Of a stretch of DNA of 64,000 nucleotides, positions 46,789 to 55,943 are shown in pieces (the first letter of the stretch is position 1; every line of letters begins with the position of its first letter). The position numbers and the translations under genes are program-made. Under the pieces are notes generated by a model. That model made no database searches. It saw only the letters and a program-made list of their open reading frames with translations, and was not told the DNA's origin. This stretch comes from Alphaproteobacteria bacterium (GTDB taxonomy: Bacteria; Pseudomonadota; Alphaproteobacteria; Caulobacterales; Aquidulcibacteraceae): NCBI GenBank assembly GCA_016124655.1, contig WGNI01000002.1:372001-436000 (forward strand). The letters are read 5' to 3'.

Positions 46789-47411
46789 TGTCGGTCATCG
46801 AGCCTGAAGGCGGAACGGCGCAGCTGATCGCGCGCGTGCGCAACATCATCCTGCGCCCGAAGGAAGAATGGCCGCGGATCGCGGCGGAGCGGACTTCGCT
46901 GATGCCGCTCCTGACCGGCTATGTGCTGCCGCTCGCGGCGGTGGCGGCGGCGGCCGGATTCATCGGCCGCACGGTGTTCGGTTACCGCTGGATCGGGCTG
47001 CAGGTCCGGGCAGAGATCCCCTCGGCCCTGGCCGGCGCGGTGATGGAGGTCGTGTTCACGCTGGTTGGGGTGTCGCTGCTGGGGCTGGTGATCAACGCCC
47101 TGGCGCCGCGCTTTGGGGCCGCGGCGGACGCAGACCATGCCAACAAGCTGGCGGCGTACGCGTCGACCGCGGGGATCCTGTCTGGCGTTGTGATGTTGTT
47201 TCCGCCGCTCGCGCCGCTGGGCGTTGTAGGATTATATTCCTTGTACCTGCTGTTTTTGGGGCTGCGGCCGATGATGAAGGTCCCAGAAGGGCAGCACGCG
47301 GCCTATGCGCTGGCGGTGGTGCTGGTCGCCATGACGATCCAGATCGTGATCGGCTGGGCGGTCGGCGACGCCCGGATTGCGGCTGGGCGGCTGGACGGCT
47401 GGCTGAGCTGA
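46788..47411 (+). CDS. Yip1-domain membrane protein, copy 2
   Basis: 207 residues, paralogous to the preceding gene: same start pattern (LRPKEEWPRIAAERTSLMPL), PLLTGYVLPLAAVAAAAGFI as first helix, and the same number of membrane helices with LGLRPMMKVPEGQHAAYALA near the end. The N-terminal basic tail of copy 1 is missing. ATG 46788 shares one base with the copy 1 stop, so the pair is co-translated and may form a heteromer. Confidence 0.82.
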   Translation: MSVIEPEGGTAQLIARVRNIILRPKEEWPRIAAERTSLMPLLTGYVLPLAAVAAAAGFIGRTVFGYRWIGLQVRAEIPSALAGAVMEVVFTLVGVSLLGLVINALAPRFGAAADADHANKLAAYASTAGILSGVVMLFPPLAPLGVVGLYSLYLLFLGLRPMMKVPEGQHAAYALAVVLVAMTIQIVIGWAVGDARIAAGRLDGWLS

Positions 47412-47652
47412 AACCCGCCCAGCGACACTGCGCCGCCGCCCTATCCACCCCTCAGGCGCCGTCCCGGTCTCGCCATCGGCGCCCTGTTTGCATAAATCGC
47501 CGTCACGCGCCGCACCCGGCGCCAAAGGCGCAGCAAGTCATTGACGGGGCAGGGCTGACCTGTTTGGTCTTGGCGGCGGGGGAGCGCAATGCAGTTGCGC
47601 CGGACAGCGTCGCAGACGCGCTGCCGGGTTCAGGCGTTGAGGAGATCGCAGA

Positions 47653-49503
47653 ATGTCGTCCAGCATTCCGGGGCTTGATGGCGCCCCGACCAAGCACCAA
47701 GGCCTGATCGAATGGGTGAGCCGGATCGCGGCGCTGACCAAGCCGGACCGGGTGTACTGGTGCGACGGCTCGGACCTGGAATGGGAGCGGCTGACGCGCG
47801 AGCTGGTGGACGCGGGCACGCTGAAGCGGCTCAATCCGGCCAAGCGCACGAACTCGTTTTACGCCGCCTCCGATCCGCGCGACGTGGCGCGCGTTGAGAG
47901 CCGCACATTCATCTGCTCGGAAGATGAGCGTGATGCGGGCCCGACCAATAATTGGGCCGAACCGAAAGAAATGCGCCAGCGTCTCGCCGGGCTGTTCGAC
48001 GGCTGCATGCGCGGGCGCACGATGTATGTCGTGCCGTTCTGCATGGGGCCGCTGGGCTCGAAAATCTCCGCGCTCGGCGTGGAGATCACCGACAGCGCCT
48101 ATGTCGCGATTTCGATGCGTGTGATGACGCGCATGGGCCGCGGCGCGCTCGATCAATTGGGCGAGAACGGTTTCTTCGTGCCGGCCGTGCACACGCTGGG
48201 CGCGCCGCTTGCGCCGGGCGAAAAGGATGTTGCGTGGCCGTGCAACGATGAAAAGTGGATCGTGCATTTCCCGGAGTCGCGGGAAATCTGGTCGTACGGT
48301 TCGGGCTATGGCGGAAACGCGCTGCTCGGCAAGAAGTGCTACGCGCTGCGGATCGCCTCGGTGATGGCGCGCGACGAGGGTTGGCTTGCGGAGCACATGC
48401 TGATCCTCAAGCTGACGAGCCCGGAGGGCGAGTCCAAATTCGTGGCGGCTGCATTCCCGAGCGCGTGCGGCAAGACCAATCTCGCCATGCTGCAGCCGAC
48501 GCTGCCGGGCTGGAAAGCGGAAACCGTGGGCGATGACATCGCCTGGATGCGTTTCGGCGAAGACGGGCGGCTTTACGCGATCAATCCGGAATACGGCTTC
48601 TTCGGCGTGGCGCCGGGCACAGGCGAAAAGACCAACAAGAACGCGGTCGACACGCTGACAGAGAATGTCGTGTTCACCAATGTCGCGCTGACGAAAGACG
48701 GCGACGTGTGGTGGGAAGGGCTGACGGAAACGCCGCCGCCCGGCCTGACCGATTGGCAGGGCAATGCGTGGCTGCCGGATTCGAAGTTTCCCGCCGCGCA
48801 TCCGAATGCGCGCTTTGCGGTGCACGCCGGGCAATGCCCGTCGATCGCGCCGGAATGGCAGGATCCGAACGGCGTGCCGATCTCGGCAATCCTGTTTGGC
48901 GGCCGGCGCGCAAGCGCGGTGCCGCTCGTGACGGAAGCCTTTGATTGGCGCCACGGCGTGTTCATGGCCGCGAACGTCGCCTCGGAAGGCACGGCGGCGG
49001 CGGAGAACAAGGTCGGCGAATTGCGCCGCGATCCGTTCGCGATGCTGCCGTTCTGCGGCTACAATATGGGCGATTATTTCACGCATTGGCTTAAGCTTGG
49101 CGCGAGTGCGGATGCTTCCAAATTGCCGAAACTGTTCTGCGTGAATTGGTTCCGCAAGGATGACCACGGCAAGTATGTGTGGCCGGGCTTCGGAGACAAT
49201 GTGCGCGTCCTGAAATGGATTTTCGATCGCATTGACGGCAAGGCGGACGCGGTGGAGACGCCGGTCGGGTATTTGCCGCGGCGCGAAGACATCGACATTT
49301 CCGGGCTTTCGCTGACGGGCGAACAGATGGCATTGCTGCTGACGGTCAATGTCGATGTGTGGCGCGAGGAAGCGGCGTTGATCCCGGCCTTCTATGAGAA
49401 GTTCGGCGATCGATTGCCGAAGGCGCTGTGGGATGAGCATCTTGCTTTGACGCAGCGACTGAACGCCAACGCAGCGCCGGCGCCGAAACGCGCGTTCGCG
49501 TAA
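47653..49503 (+). CDS. pckG: Phosphoenolpyruvate carboxykinase (GTP)
   Basis: 616 residues, the GTP-dependent class: kinase-1a P-loop [15 protein letters not shown] with the hyper-reactive Cys, metal-site GDDIAWMRF, and the nucleotide-recognition [20 protein letters not shown]. The ATP-dependent form is about 540 residues and has a different P-loop, so this is not pckA. It converts oxaloacetate to PEP in gluconeogenesis. Many alphaproteobacteria use the ATP enzyme, so the GTP form is notable. The 241-bp upstream spacer shows no clear regulatory site. Confidence 0.96.
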   Translation: MSSSIPGLDGAPTKHQGLIEWVSRIAALTKPDRVYWCDGSDLEWERLTRELVDAGTLKRLNPAKRTNSFYAASDPRDVARVESRTFICSEDERDAGPTNNWAEPKEMRQRLAGLFDGCMRGRTMYVVPFCMGPLGSKISALGVEITDSAYVAISMRVMTRMGRGALDQLGENGFFVPAVHTLGAPLAPGEKDVAWPCNDEKWIVHFPESREIWSYGSGYGGNALLGKKCYALRIASVMARDEGWLAEHMLILKLTSPEGESKFVAAAFPSACGKTNLAMLQPTLPGWKAETVGDDIAWMRFGEDGRLYAINPEYGFFGVAPGTGEKTNKNAVDTLTENVVFTNVALTKDGDVWWEGLTETPPPGLTDWQGNAWLPDSKFPAAHPNARFAVHAGQCPSIAPEWQDPNGVPISAILFGGRRASAVPLVTEAFDWRHGVFMAANVASEGTAAAENKVGELRRDPFAMLPFCGYNMGDYFTHWLKLGASADASKLPKLFCVNWFRKDDHGKYVWPGFGDNVRVLKWIFDRIDGKADAVETPVGYLPRREDIDISGLSLTGEQMALLLTVNVDVWREEAALIPAFYEKFGDRLPKALWDEHLALTQRLNANAAPAPKRAFA

Positions 49504-49515
49504 GGCGCGGAGGCT

Positions 49516-50631
49516 TCAGGCCGGCGCTCTGTGCATCGTTGTGCGCCGGCCGCGTCCGAGCGCCATCGCTGGGCGCTCAACGTATTCGTACACGGCGTGT
49601 GCAACCGCCAGCGTGAGCGCAAAGCTTGCCGCGGCGAAGAGTGCGAAGCTGTGCAGCCCCAATTCCGGCGCGACATAGGCGAGCCACGCCATGGCCGCCA
49701 GCACGACCACGTGAAAGAGATAGATGCTGTAGCTGCGGTCGCCGAAATATGCGCCGATCGGCCCGCCCTTGGCGAAGCGCAGCACGGCAAGGAAAGTCAG
49801 AATCGCTGCGCCATAGGTGAGCGAGAAGTGCAGTGCGCCTGGGGTCAGTCCTTCGCTGCGCGCTTGCAGGAGCGCTGCGCCGCCGAGGCCCGCCAGCCAG
49901 AGCAGAAAATAAAGCTGCGTCAGCGCGGGCGCGCCGGCGTAGCGCGGTTGCGCTTGGGTCATCCAGTGAAAGCGCAGAGCCGATCCGCCGAACATCAATG
50001 ACAAGTGGATCAGGCCCTGAAACAGGCGGTCGTCGAGGGGCGCGCGCTCGGCCCAGCCCATGGCGCGGCCCAAGGCGGCGTATGCGGCGGCAAGGCCCAT
50101 GAACGCGAACGCCAAGAGCGCGGCGCGTGCGCCGTTAAGCTGCATGAACAGATAAATGCACAGCAGCAGCGCGTAGAAGAGGAGTTCGATCTCCAGCGTC
50201 CAAAAGATGCCGACGATCTGCTTCTGCCCGAACAGACTTGGAGCCATGGTCGCGTTCGCGGCGGCGATCGGAAGCGTCGGCGCTGGGCCGTCAACGCCGC
50301 CTGTGAGAAACACGCTGACCGCGATCGCGGCGGCCAGCGAAATCCAGAATGCGGGATAGAGGCGGAAAAACCGCCGGCGCACGAACAGCGCGCCCGCTTG
50401 GACGCCGGTCCCGGCAAAGCTGCCGGGCATGACAAAGCCGCTGATGAGGAAGAACACGACTACGCCGGTGCGGCCGAGGTCGAGCCATTGCTGGAGGCTC
50501 AAGAGCGCGTCGAACGGATCGGCGGCGCGGGCGTGGAACTGGCCCAGATGCAGCACAAACACGAGCAGCGCGGCTGCGCCGCGCAACGTATCGAGCTGGG
50601 CCACGCGCGCGTTTTGCGCAGACGCAACCAA
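49516..50631 (-). CDS. Acyltransferase 3 (OafA/YrhL family) membrane protein
   Basis: 371 residues, about ten membrane helices. It transfers acyl groups to envelope sugars. The N-terminal motif DTLRGAAALLVFVLHLGQFH holds the conserved Arg and His; the second region RRRFFRLYPAFWISLA and the late GDRSYSIYLFHVVVLAAMAW are typical. I start at TTG 50631, which has GGAGG five bases upstream; GTG 50643 is an alternative in the same frame. Substrate not inferable. Convergent with pckG. Confidence 0.88.
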   Translation of the reverse strand: MVASAQNARVAQLDTLRGAAALLVFVLHLGQFHARAADPFDALLSLQQWLDLGRTGVVVFFLISGFVMPGSFAGTGVQAGALFVRRRFFRLYPAFWISLAAAIAVSVFLTGGVDGPAPTLPIAAANATMAPSLFGQKQIVGIFWTLEIELLFYALLLCIYLFMQLNGARAALLAFAFMGLAAAYAALGRAMGWAERAPLDDRLFQGLIHLSLMFGGSALRFHWMTQAQPRYAGAPALTQLYFLLWLAGLGGAALLQARSEGLTPGALHFSLTYGAAILTFLAVLRFAKGGPIGAYFGDRSYSIYLFHVVVLAAMAWLAYVAPELGLHSFALFAAASFALTLAVAHAVYEYVERPAMALGRGRRTTMHRAPA

Positions 50632-50694
50632 TCGGACCTCCACCCTCTGGTTGCGGCTAGAGTGGCGTCTTCCGCCCGATCGTCAACTGGCTCG

Positions 50695-51585
50695 TTAAGC
50701 CGGGGCCATGCCGCGCTCGAGCGCGGCGCGCTTCATCGCCTTCTGCAGCTTTTCGAAGGCGCGCACTTCGATCTGGCGCACGCGCTCGCGGCTGACGCCA
50801 TACTCCTTGGAGAGGTCCTCCAGGGTGGTCGGCTCGTCCTTGAGACGGCGCTCCTCGATGATGTGGCGTTCGCGCTCGGACAGGTCGGCCATGGCGGTTT
50901 GCAGCAGGCTCATGCGCGCGGAGAACTCTTCCGAGTTCGCCAGGCGCTCTTCCTGATCTTCAGCGACATCGTCCTGCAGCCAATCCTGCCATTCGGCGTC
51001 GCCCTCGGCGCCGATCGGCGCATTGAGGCTGGCGTCGCCGCCAGAGAGGCGGCGGTTCATGGAGATGACTTCGTCTTCGGTGACCGCCAGCTTGTGGGCG
51101 ATGGTGGCGACGTGCTCGGGACGCAGATCGCCTTCCTCCAGCGCCGACATCTCGCCCTTGAGGCGGCGCAGATTGAAGAAGAGCTTCTTTTGCGCGGCGG
51201 TGGTGCCCATCTTCACCAGCGACCAGGAGCGCAGGATGTATTCCTGGATCGAGGCGCGGATCCACCACATGGCGTAGGTGGCGAGGCGGAAACCCTTGTC
51301 GGGGTCGAATTTCTTGACGGCCTGCATCAGGCCGACATTGCCCTCGGAAATGACTTCGCCGATCGGCAGGCCATAGCCGCGATAGCCCATGGCGATTTTC
51401 GCCACCAGACGCAGGTGGCTGGTCACCAGAGTATGGGCGGCCTCGGTGTCGCCGTGCTCCTGCCAGCGCTTGGCCAGCATGAACTCCCGGTCTTTGTCGA
51501 GCATGGGAAATTTGCGGATCTCGGAGAGATACCTTTGCAAACCCTGCTCGGGAGAGAGCGCCAAAGTGAGGGCGGTCGATGCCAT
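50695..51585 (-). CDS. rpoH: RNA polymerase sigma-32 factor RpoH
   Basis: 296 residues. Directs heat-shock transcription. Regions visible: DREFMLAKRWQEHGDTEAAH, HLRLVAKIAMGYRGYGLPIG, the 2.4 helix RLATYAMWWIRASIQEYILR, the RpoH box QKKLFFNLRRLKGEMS (unique to RpoH, used in degradation and core binding), and region 4.2 HTH LEDLSKEYGVSRERVRQIEV. The C-terminus ends close after region 4.2. Likely autoregulated through the sigma-32-like element at 51628. Near rluD, as in Caulobacter-type genomes. Confidence 0.97.
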   Translation of the reverse strand: MASTALTLALSPEQGLQRYLSEIRKFPMLDKDREFMLAKRWQEHGDTEAAHTLVTSHLRLVAKIAMGYRGYGLPIGEVISEGNVGLMQAVKKFDPDKGFRLATYAMWWIRASIQEYILRSWSLVKMGTTAAQKKLFFNLRRLKGEMSALEEGDLRPEHVATIAHKLAVTEDEVISMNRRLSGGDASLNAPIGAEGDAEWQDWLQDDVAEDQEERLANSEEFSARMSLLQTAMADLSERERHIIEERRLKDEPTTLEDLSKEYGVSRERVRQIEVRAFEKLQKAMKRAALERGMAPA

Positions 51586-51627
51586 GTCGGTTTTGAAATC
51601 CCCTGAACCGCGATTGCGGCGTGAACC

Positions 51628-51655
51628 ATATAGGGAGTCGGGGGCCCGGTTTCAC
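51628..51655 (-). promoter_or_regulatory. Sigma-32-like promoter for rpoH
   Basis: On the minus strand GTGAAA (51655-51650) is followed by 14 bp and CCCTATAT (51635-51628). This fits the heat-shock pattern of a TTGAAA-type -35 with a CCCATAT-type -10. It lies 43 bp before the rpoH ATG. Autoregulated sigma-32 promoters upstream of rpoH are known in Caulobacter. The -35 is imperfect. Confidence 0.45.
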
Positions 51656-51732
51656 CCGAATCTCCGACCTCCCTTGTAGGTTTTCTATACGCTCGGCGCG
51701 GCGAAAAGGTGACGCCGCTATGGCCGGAACCG

Positions 51733-52437
51733 CTAAGCCGCGCGTTTGCGCAAAACGATCACGGCGTTCTGCGCCAAGGGGATCGGCTCGCCGCGGAGGT
51801 AGCCGTTGTGGATGATGAAGCGGGTGAGCCCGCGCATGGCCCCGCTCAACAGCCGCTTGAGGAACCCGGCCGGGCCGCCGCCCGTCACCAGGGCCTGGTC
51901 GCGCCAATCCTCAAGCGTGAACTGATCCAGGCTTTTCTCCATCAGGAGATGGCGCATGCGCGCGCCGGTGACCGGGGTGAGGTGGGTGATGTCGGCGTGC
52001 TGCAGGTGCAGGCCGAAGGGCGACGCGCCGTTGGGCGTGCGGAACAGGCAGGCGCCGCCGGGTTTCAGCGCCACGGCGCATTGGCGCAGAAGATCGGCCA
52101 TGGCGTCGTCGGAGAAGTGCTCCAGCACGTCGAAGCCGCAGACCAGGTCTAGCGAGCCGGCGCGGGCCGCCCAGTCGAACTCGTGCGAAAGATAGGCCTC
52201 GTACCCCTTGGCGCGAGCGAGCGCGACTTGTTCCGGGATGATCTCCAGCCCGATGGCCTGCGCGCCGGCGTGCTTCAGCCAGGCGAGGCAGGCGCCGTTG
52301 CCGAAGCCCAGCTCCACAACCGTGCCGCCCTTGATGGGATGGCCGCGAAACTCCTTGCGGTAATAGCCGGCGTCGCGGACGACGAACGCATCGTCGCCGC
52401 CCCAATCTTTCCATTCCTGGTAGCGCTCGTACGCGAT
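51733..52437 (-). CDS. Class I SAM-dependent methyltransferase, apparent ATC start
   Basis: 234 residues if started at ATC 52437. The SAM motif I is VVELGFGNGACLAWL, followed by GLEIIPEQVALA, CGFDVLEHFSDDAM and LKPGGACLFRTPNG. The region before motif I (AYERYQEWKDWGGDDAFVVR) is present and typical. However, no ATG, GTG or TTG is in frame upstream of GTG 52317, which lies inside motif I. ATC 52437 is preceded by GGGAGGGGACC, a strong Shine-Dalgarno. Substrate not inferable. Lies between rluD and rpoH. Confidence 0.8.
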   Translation of the reverse strand: MAYERYQEWKDWGGDDAFVVRDAGYYRKEFRGHPIKGGTVVELGFGNGACLAWLKHAGAQAIGLEIIPEQVALARAKGYEAYLSHEFDWAARAGSLDLVCGFDVLEHFSDDAMADLLRQCAVALKPGGACLFRTPNGASPFGLHLQHADITHLTPVTGARMRHLLMEKSLDQFTLEDWRDQALVTGGGPAGFLKRLLSGAMRGLTRFIIHNGYLRGEPIPLAQNAVIVLRKRAA

Positions 52438-52463
52438 GGTCCCCTCCCGCCGCAGCCTTGCAT

Positions 52464-53498
52464 CTAAAGCGTGCGGAGCGCCTGCAAAAGTTGGGCTATA
52501 TCGGCTGGCGTGGCGCTTTCAAAGCGCAGCGTTTGGCCGCTGACCGGGTGGACGAAGCCCAGGATCGCGGCATGAAGCGCTTGGCGCGGGAAGGCGCGCG
52601 CGGCGGCGTCCGCTTCCGCCGCGTGCGGGCCCACGGCGGCGAGCGCACGCTGCTTGCCGTAGAGCGGATCGCCGATCAGCGGACAGCCAAGATGGGCCAG
52701 ATGGGCGCGGATCTGGTGTGTGCGGCCGGTTTCCAGTCTGCACTCGATCAGGCTTGCGGCAGGCGTTCCCGCTGGCGCCTCGGCGCGCTGGCCATAGGTC
52801 TCCATGGTCCAGTAGCGGGTGATCGCGCGCTTGCCGGCGTCGCTGGCGGCGTCGCGGACGACGACGAATTTGCGCCGGTCTTCGCCGGAGCGCACGAGCC
52901 TGTTGTCGATCACGCCGGAGCGGGCCTTCGGCGCGCCGCGAGCGACGGCGTAGTAGACGCGTTCGAGATCGTGCCTGGCGAACAATTTGGAGAGGCCTGC
53001 GTGGGCGGCGTCGGTTTTCGCGGCCACCACGAGCCCGGTCGTGTCCTTGTCGATGCGATGAACGATCCCGGGCCGGGCCACGCCGCCGATGCCCGCGAGC
53101 GAGCCCTGGCAATGGTGCAGGAGCGCGTTGACGAGCGTGCCGGTCATCGAGCCGGGCGCGGGATGGACGGCCATGCCGGCCGGCTTTTCGATGACGATGA
53201 GATCGGGGTCCTCGAACACCACGTTCAGCGCGATCGCCTCGGGTTGCGGCGCGGCGGGGGCCGGCGGCGGCAGCGTCAGCACGTACAGCGCGCCGGGGCG
53301 GGGCTTGTCCTTCGCTGCGGCGACCGACGCGCCGTCGGCGCTGAGCATGCCCGCGCCGATCAGGCCCTGAAGGCGGGCGCGCGACAGATCGGGCCACGCG
53401 GCCGCCAGCCAGGCGTCGACGCGCGCAGCGTCGATGTCGTCCGGCGCGACAATCGCGCGCTCCAGCGCGGTTTCGGGCTCGTCTTCGGCGTCGTCCAT
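52464..53498 (-). CDS. rluD: 23S rRNA pseudouridine synthase, RluD type
   Basis: 344 residues. An N-terminal S4 domain (about 20-75, RVDAWLAAAWPDLSRARLQG) precedes the RluA-family catalytic domain with ARPGIVHRIDKDTTGLVVAA, which contains the catalytic Asp, and the C-terminal ETGRTHQIRAHLAHLGCPLI. It modifies U1911/1915/1917 of 23S rRNA in homologues. ATG 53498 is well placed. Divergent from a lipoprotein gene across about 100 bp. Confidence 0.92.
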   Translation of the reverse strand: MDDAEDEPETALERAIVAPDDIDAARVDAWLAAAWPDLSRARLQGLIGAGMLSADGASVAAAKDKPRPGALYVLTLPPPAPAAPQPEAIALNVVFEDPDLIVIEKPAGMAVHPAPGSMTGTLVNALLHHCQGSLAGIGGVARPGIVHRIDKDTTGLVVAAKTDAAHAGLSKLFARHDLERVYYAVARGAPKARSGVIDNRLVRSGEDRRKFVVVRDAASDAGKRAITRYWTMETYGQRAEAPAGTPAASLIECRLETGRTHQIRAHLAHLGCPLIGDPLYGKQRALAAVGPHAAEADAAARAFPRQALHAAILGFVHPVSGQTLRFESATPADIAQLLQALRTL

Positions 53499-53600
53499 GG
53501 CGTTTCATCGCGTCGCGCATGAACAAACGCAAATGCGCGGTGCGCTTGTCCGCCCGGCGCGCCCCGCGTACCTGGGGCGCCGGCTTTCGGAGGATCGCGC

Positions 53601-54053
53601 ATGCGGCGTGCACTGGCTTTGACGGTTCTGGCGTTGGCGGCGTGTGCGACGGAGCCCGCGCCGGCGCCATCGAGCGGTGCGCCGAACCCGTTTGTCGCCA
53701 ATCGCGGCACCGCGCCGCCGCCGCCGTCATCGGGAACGCGCGACGCGGCGCCGCCGGAAGGGGTCGCGGCGGGCGGGCTTGATTTCGGCGCGTGGCGCAG
53801 CGCGGAACCTGGCGCCTACGAAACCGCGTTTGCAGAGCGGGTGCGCGCACGCGCGGCCGGGCGCGAGCGGGCTCAGGTGCGTGCGGATCTCGAGCGCAAC
53901 GGATTTCGCTGCGCGGAAGGAGAGGCGCAGATGGAGTGCCGGATCGAAATCATGGAGTCGCAGTGCGCGCGCGACTGGTATGTCGTGGTCGACGGCGCGG
54001 CGAACTCGCCGCACGCGGGCTATGACGTGATGTGTCTCGGCGCGGGCTCATGA
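53601..54053 (+). CDS. Hypothetical lipoprotein, tandem copy 1
   Basis: 150 residues. The lipobox LALAAC (Cys15) ends the signal peptide. The mature protein has a Pro-rich linker (PPPPSSGTRDAAPPEGVAAG), then a compact domain with RERAQVRADLERNGFRCAEG and MECRIEIMESQCARDWYVVV, two pairs of Cys likely forming disulfides. The following gene encodes a paralogue. No family recognised. Confidence 0.75.
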   Translation: MRRALALTVLALAACATEPAPAPSSGAPNPFVANRGTAPPPPSSGTRDAAPPEGVAAGGLDFGAWRSAEPGAYETAFAERVRARAAGRERAQVRADLERNGFRCAEGEAQMECRIEIMESQCARDWYVVVDGAANSPHAGYDVMCLGAGS

Positions 54054-54514
54054 GCGCGCGGCGTATCTTGATCGCAGCGGCGTGCGCGCTTAGCGCGGCG
54101 TGCGCGACGCTGCCGGCGGGACCGCCGCCGCCGAGCGCACCGGACGCCGGATCAGGCGGATCGGTGCGGATGGGGACGACGGCGATCGATCTGGGCGATT
54201 GGCGGCGGGGAAGCGACGCTGCGGTGCTGTCGCGGTTTTCCCGCTCGGTGGAGCGGCGCTACGGCGCAGGGTTGAGCTTGACGCAAGTGCAGGCGGATAT
54301 GCGCTCGTCTGCGTTTACGTGCGCGCCGGTGCGCGAACGGCGCGGCGATCCCCCGGATGTCGCGTGCCGCAAGATCGAGCGCGCAGCGGGCTGCACGTAC
54401 ACCTGGCAGGTGCATCTGTTCGACGACGCCGGGCAGGGCCGCATCGCGCGCACGCGGGCGCTCTATGACAAGCAGTGCGCTGCGGATGACGGGCTTTTGG
54501 GCGGGCCGGGGTGA
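54050..54514 (+). CDS. Hypothetical lipoprotein, tandem copy 2
   Basis: 154 residues. Signal peptide with lipobox LSAAC (Cys18) and the same plan as copy 1: Pro-rich linker, then LTQVQADMRSSAFTCAPV matching the AQVRADLERNGFRC stretch and a C-terminal CTYTWQVHLFDD matching CARDWYVVVDG. Identity is low, so the duplication is old. ATG 54050 overlaps the copy 1 stop by 4 bp. Confidence 0.75.
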   Translation: MSARRILIAAACALSAACATLPAGPPPPSAPDAGSGGSVRMGTTAIDLGDWRRGSDAAVLSRFSRSVERRYGAGLSLTQVQADMRSSAFTCAPVRERRGDPPDVACRKIERAAGCTYTWQVHLFDDAGQGRIARTRALYDKQCAADDGLLGGPG

Positions 54515-54520
54515 GGCGCT

Positions 54521-55117
54521 TCAAGCGGATTCAATGAATTCCGAGCGGCCATTCGCCAGCTGGTAAAAGCCGTTCTGCGGCACAGGCAGCAGCAACATCT
54601 TGCTGGCGGAGAGTTTTTCGTAGGCGCCGCGAATGAGCCTGCTCGTCAGGCCGTGGGTGATGACGATGGCGGGCGTGCGGGCGGCGTGCAACCAATCTGA
54701 GACGCGCGCGAGCGCTGTGTCGAATGTTTCTCCGTCGGGCGAACGAAAATACCAATCGTGCGGGCCGGCGCCGGTCAGGGCGTTTGGATACTCCGCATCG
54801 ATTTCGTCCATCGACAAACCATCCCAACAGCCGAGCGACACTTCGGCGATGCGCGGTTCGATGTGGATGGTGAGCGGCGCATGCTGTGCGATAAGGGACG
54901 CGGTTTCTCGCGCGCGGCCGAGCGGACTGACATAGGCGCGCACCGGCGTTTCGGGCTTGATCCATGCGGCGAGCGCTTTGCCTGCCGACTGCGCCTGCGC
55001 GCGTCCGCGCGCTGTCAGCGGGGAATCCTTGGCGCCCTGGTAACGACCCGCGCTGTTCCACTCGGTTTCGCCGTGGCGCACCAGAAACAAAGAGCCCTCG
55101 AGGTCAGACAAGATCAT
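54521..55117 (-). CDS. Histidine phosphatase family protein (phosphoglycerate mutase-like)
   Basis: 198 residues. The catalytic RHG motif is FLVRHGETEWNSAGRYQGAK, the second His is in VITHGLTSRLIRGAYE, and the acid/base Glu is in RIAEVSLGCWDG. This is the cofactor-dependent PGM-like branch; the ETEWN context suggests a broad phosphatase rather than glycolytic PGM. Six bases separate it from the convergent lipoprotein gene. Confidence 0.92.
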   Translation of the reverse strand: MILSDLEGSLFLVRHGETEWNSAGRYQGAKDSPLTARGRAQAQSAGKALAAWIKPETPVRAYVSPLGRARETASLIAQHAPLTIHIEPRIAEVSLGCWDGLSMDEIDAEYPNALTGAGPHDWYFRSPDGETFDTALARVSDWLHAARTPAIVITHGLTSRLIRGAYEKLSASKMLLLPVPQNGFYQLANGRSEFIESA

Positions 55118-55150
55118 ACGCGCGATTGCACTGCAGCCGAGGCTGCGCCG

Positions 55151-55345
55151 TCAATCGCCGCCGGCAAACGCCGGCGCGCCGGGGGCATACGCGCGGCGGC
55201 GTTGTGGGTTTGAGCGGCCTTTGGCGCGCGCAAGACGCTGCGTCCGAAACTGATCCCAAAAAAGCCGTTGGCCCTCGCGCGCAATTATGGGGTCGGGTGG
55301 AATCTTCTGTTTGACGAGGCCGCGTGCGGCGCTGAGGGCCGTCAT
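55151..55345 (-). CDS. Small hypothetical ORF
   Basis: 64 residues between the membrane protein gene and the histidine phosphatase on the same strand, starting two bases after the upstream stop. The C-terminal half is Arg-rich (RTQRLARAKGRSNPQRRRAY). No signal peptide, membrane segment or family is recognised. It could be a real small basic protein or a chance ORF. Confidence 0.35.
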   Translation of the reverse strand: MTALSAARGLVKQKIPPDPIIAREGQRLFWDQFRTQRLARAKGRSNPQRRRAYAPGAPAFAGGD

Positions 55346-55346
55346 T

Positions 55347-55943
55347 CTAGATATTCAATACAAACCAGACAATGAAGGCGACGACGCCTGCTAGCGCGAT
55401 AAGCAATAGCGCCTGCACGATCGGCGGGTCTTTCGACGCTATCTCGTCGGGCCATGGCAAGGTCAACGCGCGGAGAGCCGCAATAAACGCCGCAACGCCG
55501 CCTGCGACGCGAAGCCAATCGAGCTGCACCCAATGTCGCGCCATTGTGATCGATTGCGAGTCAGTCAACGCGTCGTTCGGCGACCGGATTGCATGATGCC
55601 ACAGGGCAGCGTTCATCGGCCAAAAAGCAACAACAGTGAGAACAAGGAGCGCGAAGACGCCAAGCGACGGCACGCACAGCAGCCAGCGGTAGCGCCACGG
55701 CGTGCGCCAGCCCGCGACAAGTGCCCCAAACGATGCAATCAAGAGCGCAGCCGAGAACGGTATGAAAAACACCCCGGTATCGACTGGCCAGGCCTCGCCG
55801 TACGGCATCATGCGTAGCGAATGCGGCGGGTCTGCGCTCCACGCACCCGCGAGCACAATTAGATCAAATAACTTGGCCCCGACGATTGGGCCGCTGACCA
55901 ATACGGCCAGCCAGAGGAAGCCCTTCGTCAAGCGCTCGCGCAT
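55347..55943 (-). CDS. Four-helix membrane protein, DUF1772-like
   Basis: 198 residues with four to five membrane helices (LTKGFLWLAVLVSGPIVGAK, FFIPFSAALLIASFGALVAG, WLLCVPSLGVFALLVLTVVA, RVAGGVAAFIAALRALTLPW). The spacing and the segment SITMARHWVQLDWLRVAGGV resemble the DUF1772 family, but the match is weak. The stretch is visibly more AT-rich than its neighbours, suggesting a different origin. Downstream ORF is very close. Confidence 0.55.
   Translation of the reverse strand: MRERLTKGFLWLAVLVSGPIVGAKLFDLIVLAGAWSADPPHSLRMMPYGEAWPVDTGVFFIPFSAALLIASFGALVAGWRTPWRYRWLLCVPSLGVFALLVLTVVAFWPMNAALWHHAIRSPNDALTDSQSITMARHWVQLDWLRVAGGVAAFIAALRALTLPWPDEIASKDPPIVQALLLIALAGVVAFIVWFVLNI

Noticed and set aside
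47503..49440. 645-codon minus-strand frame opposite pckG
   Set aside because: Shadow of pckG, which has all GTP-PEPCK motifs.
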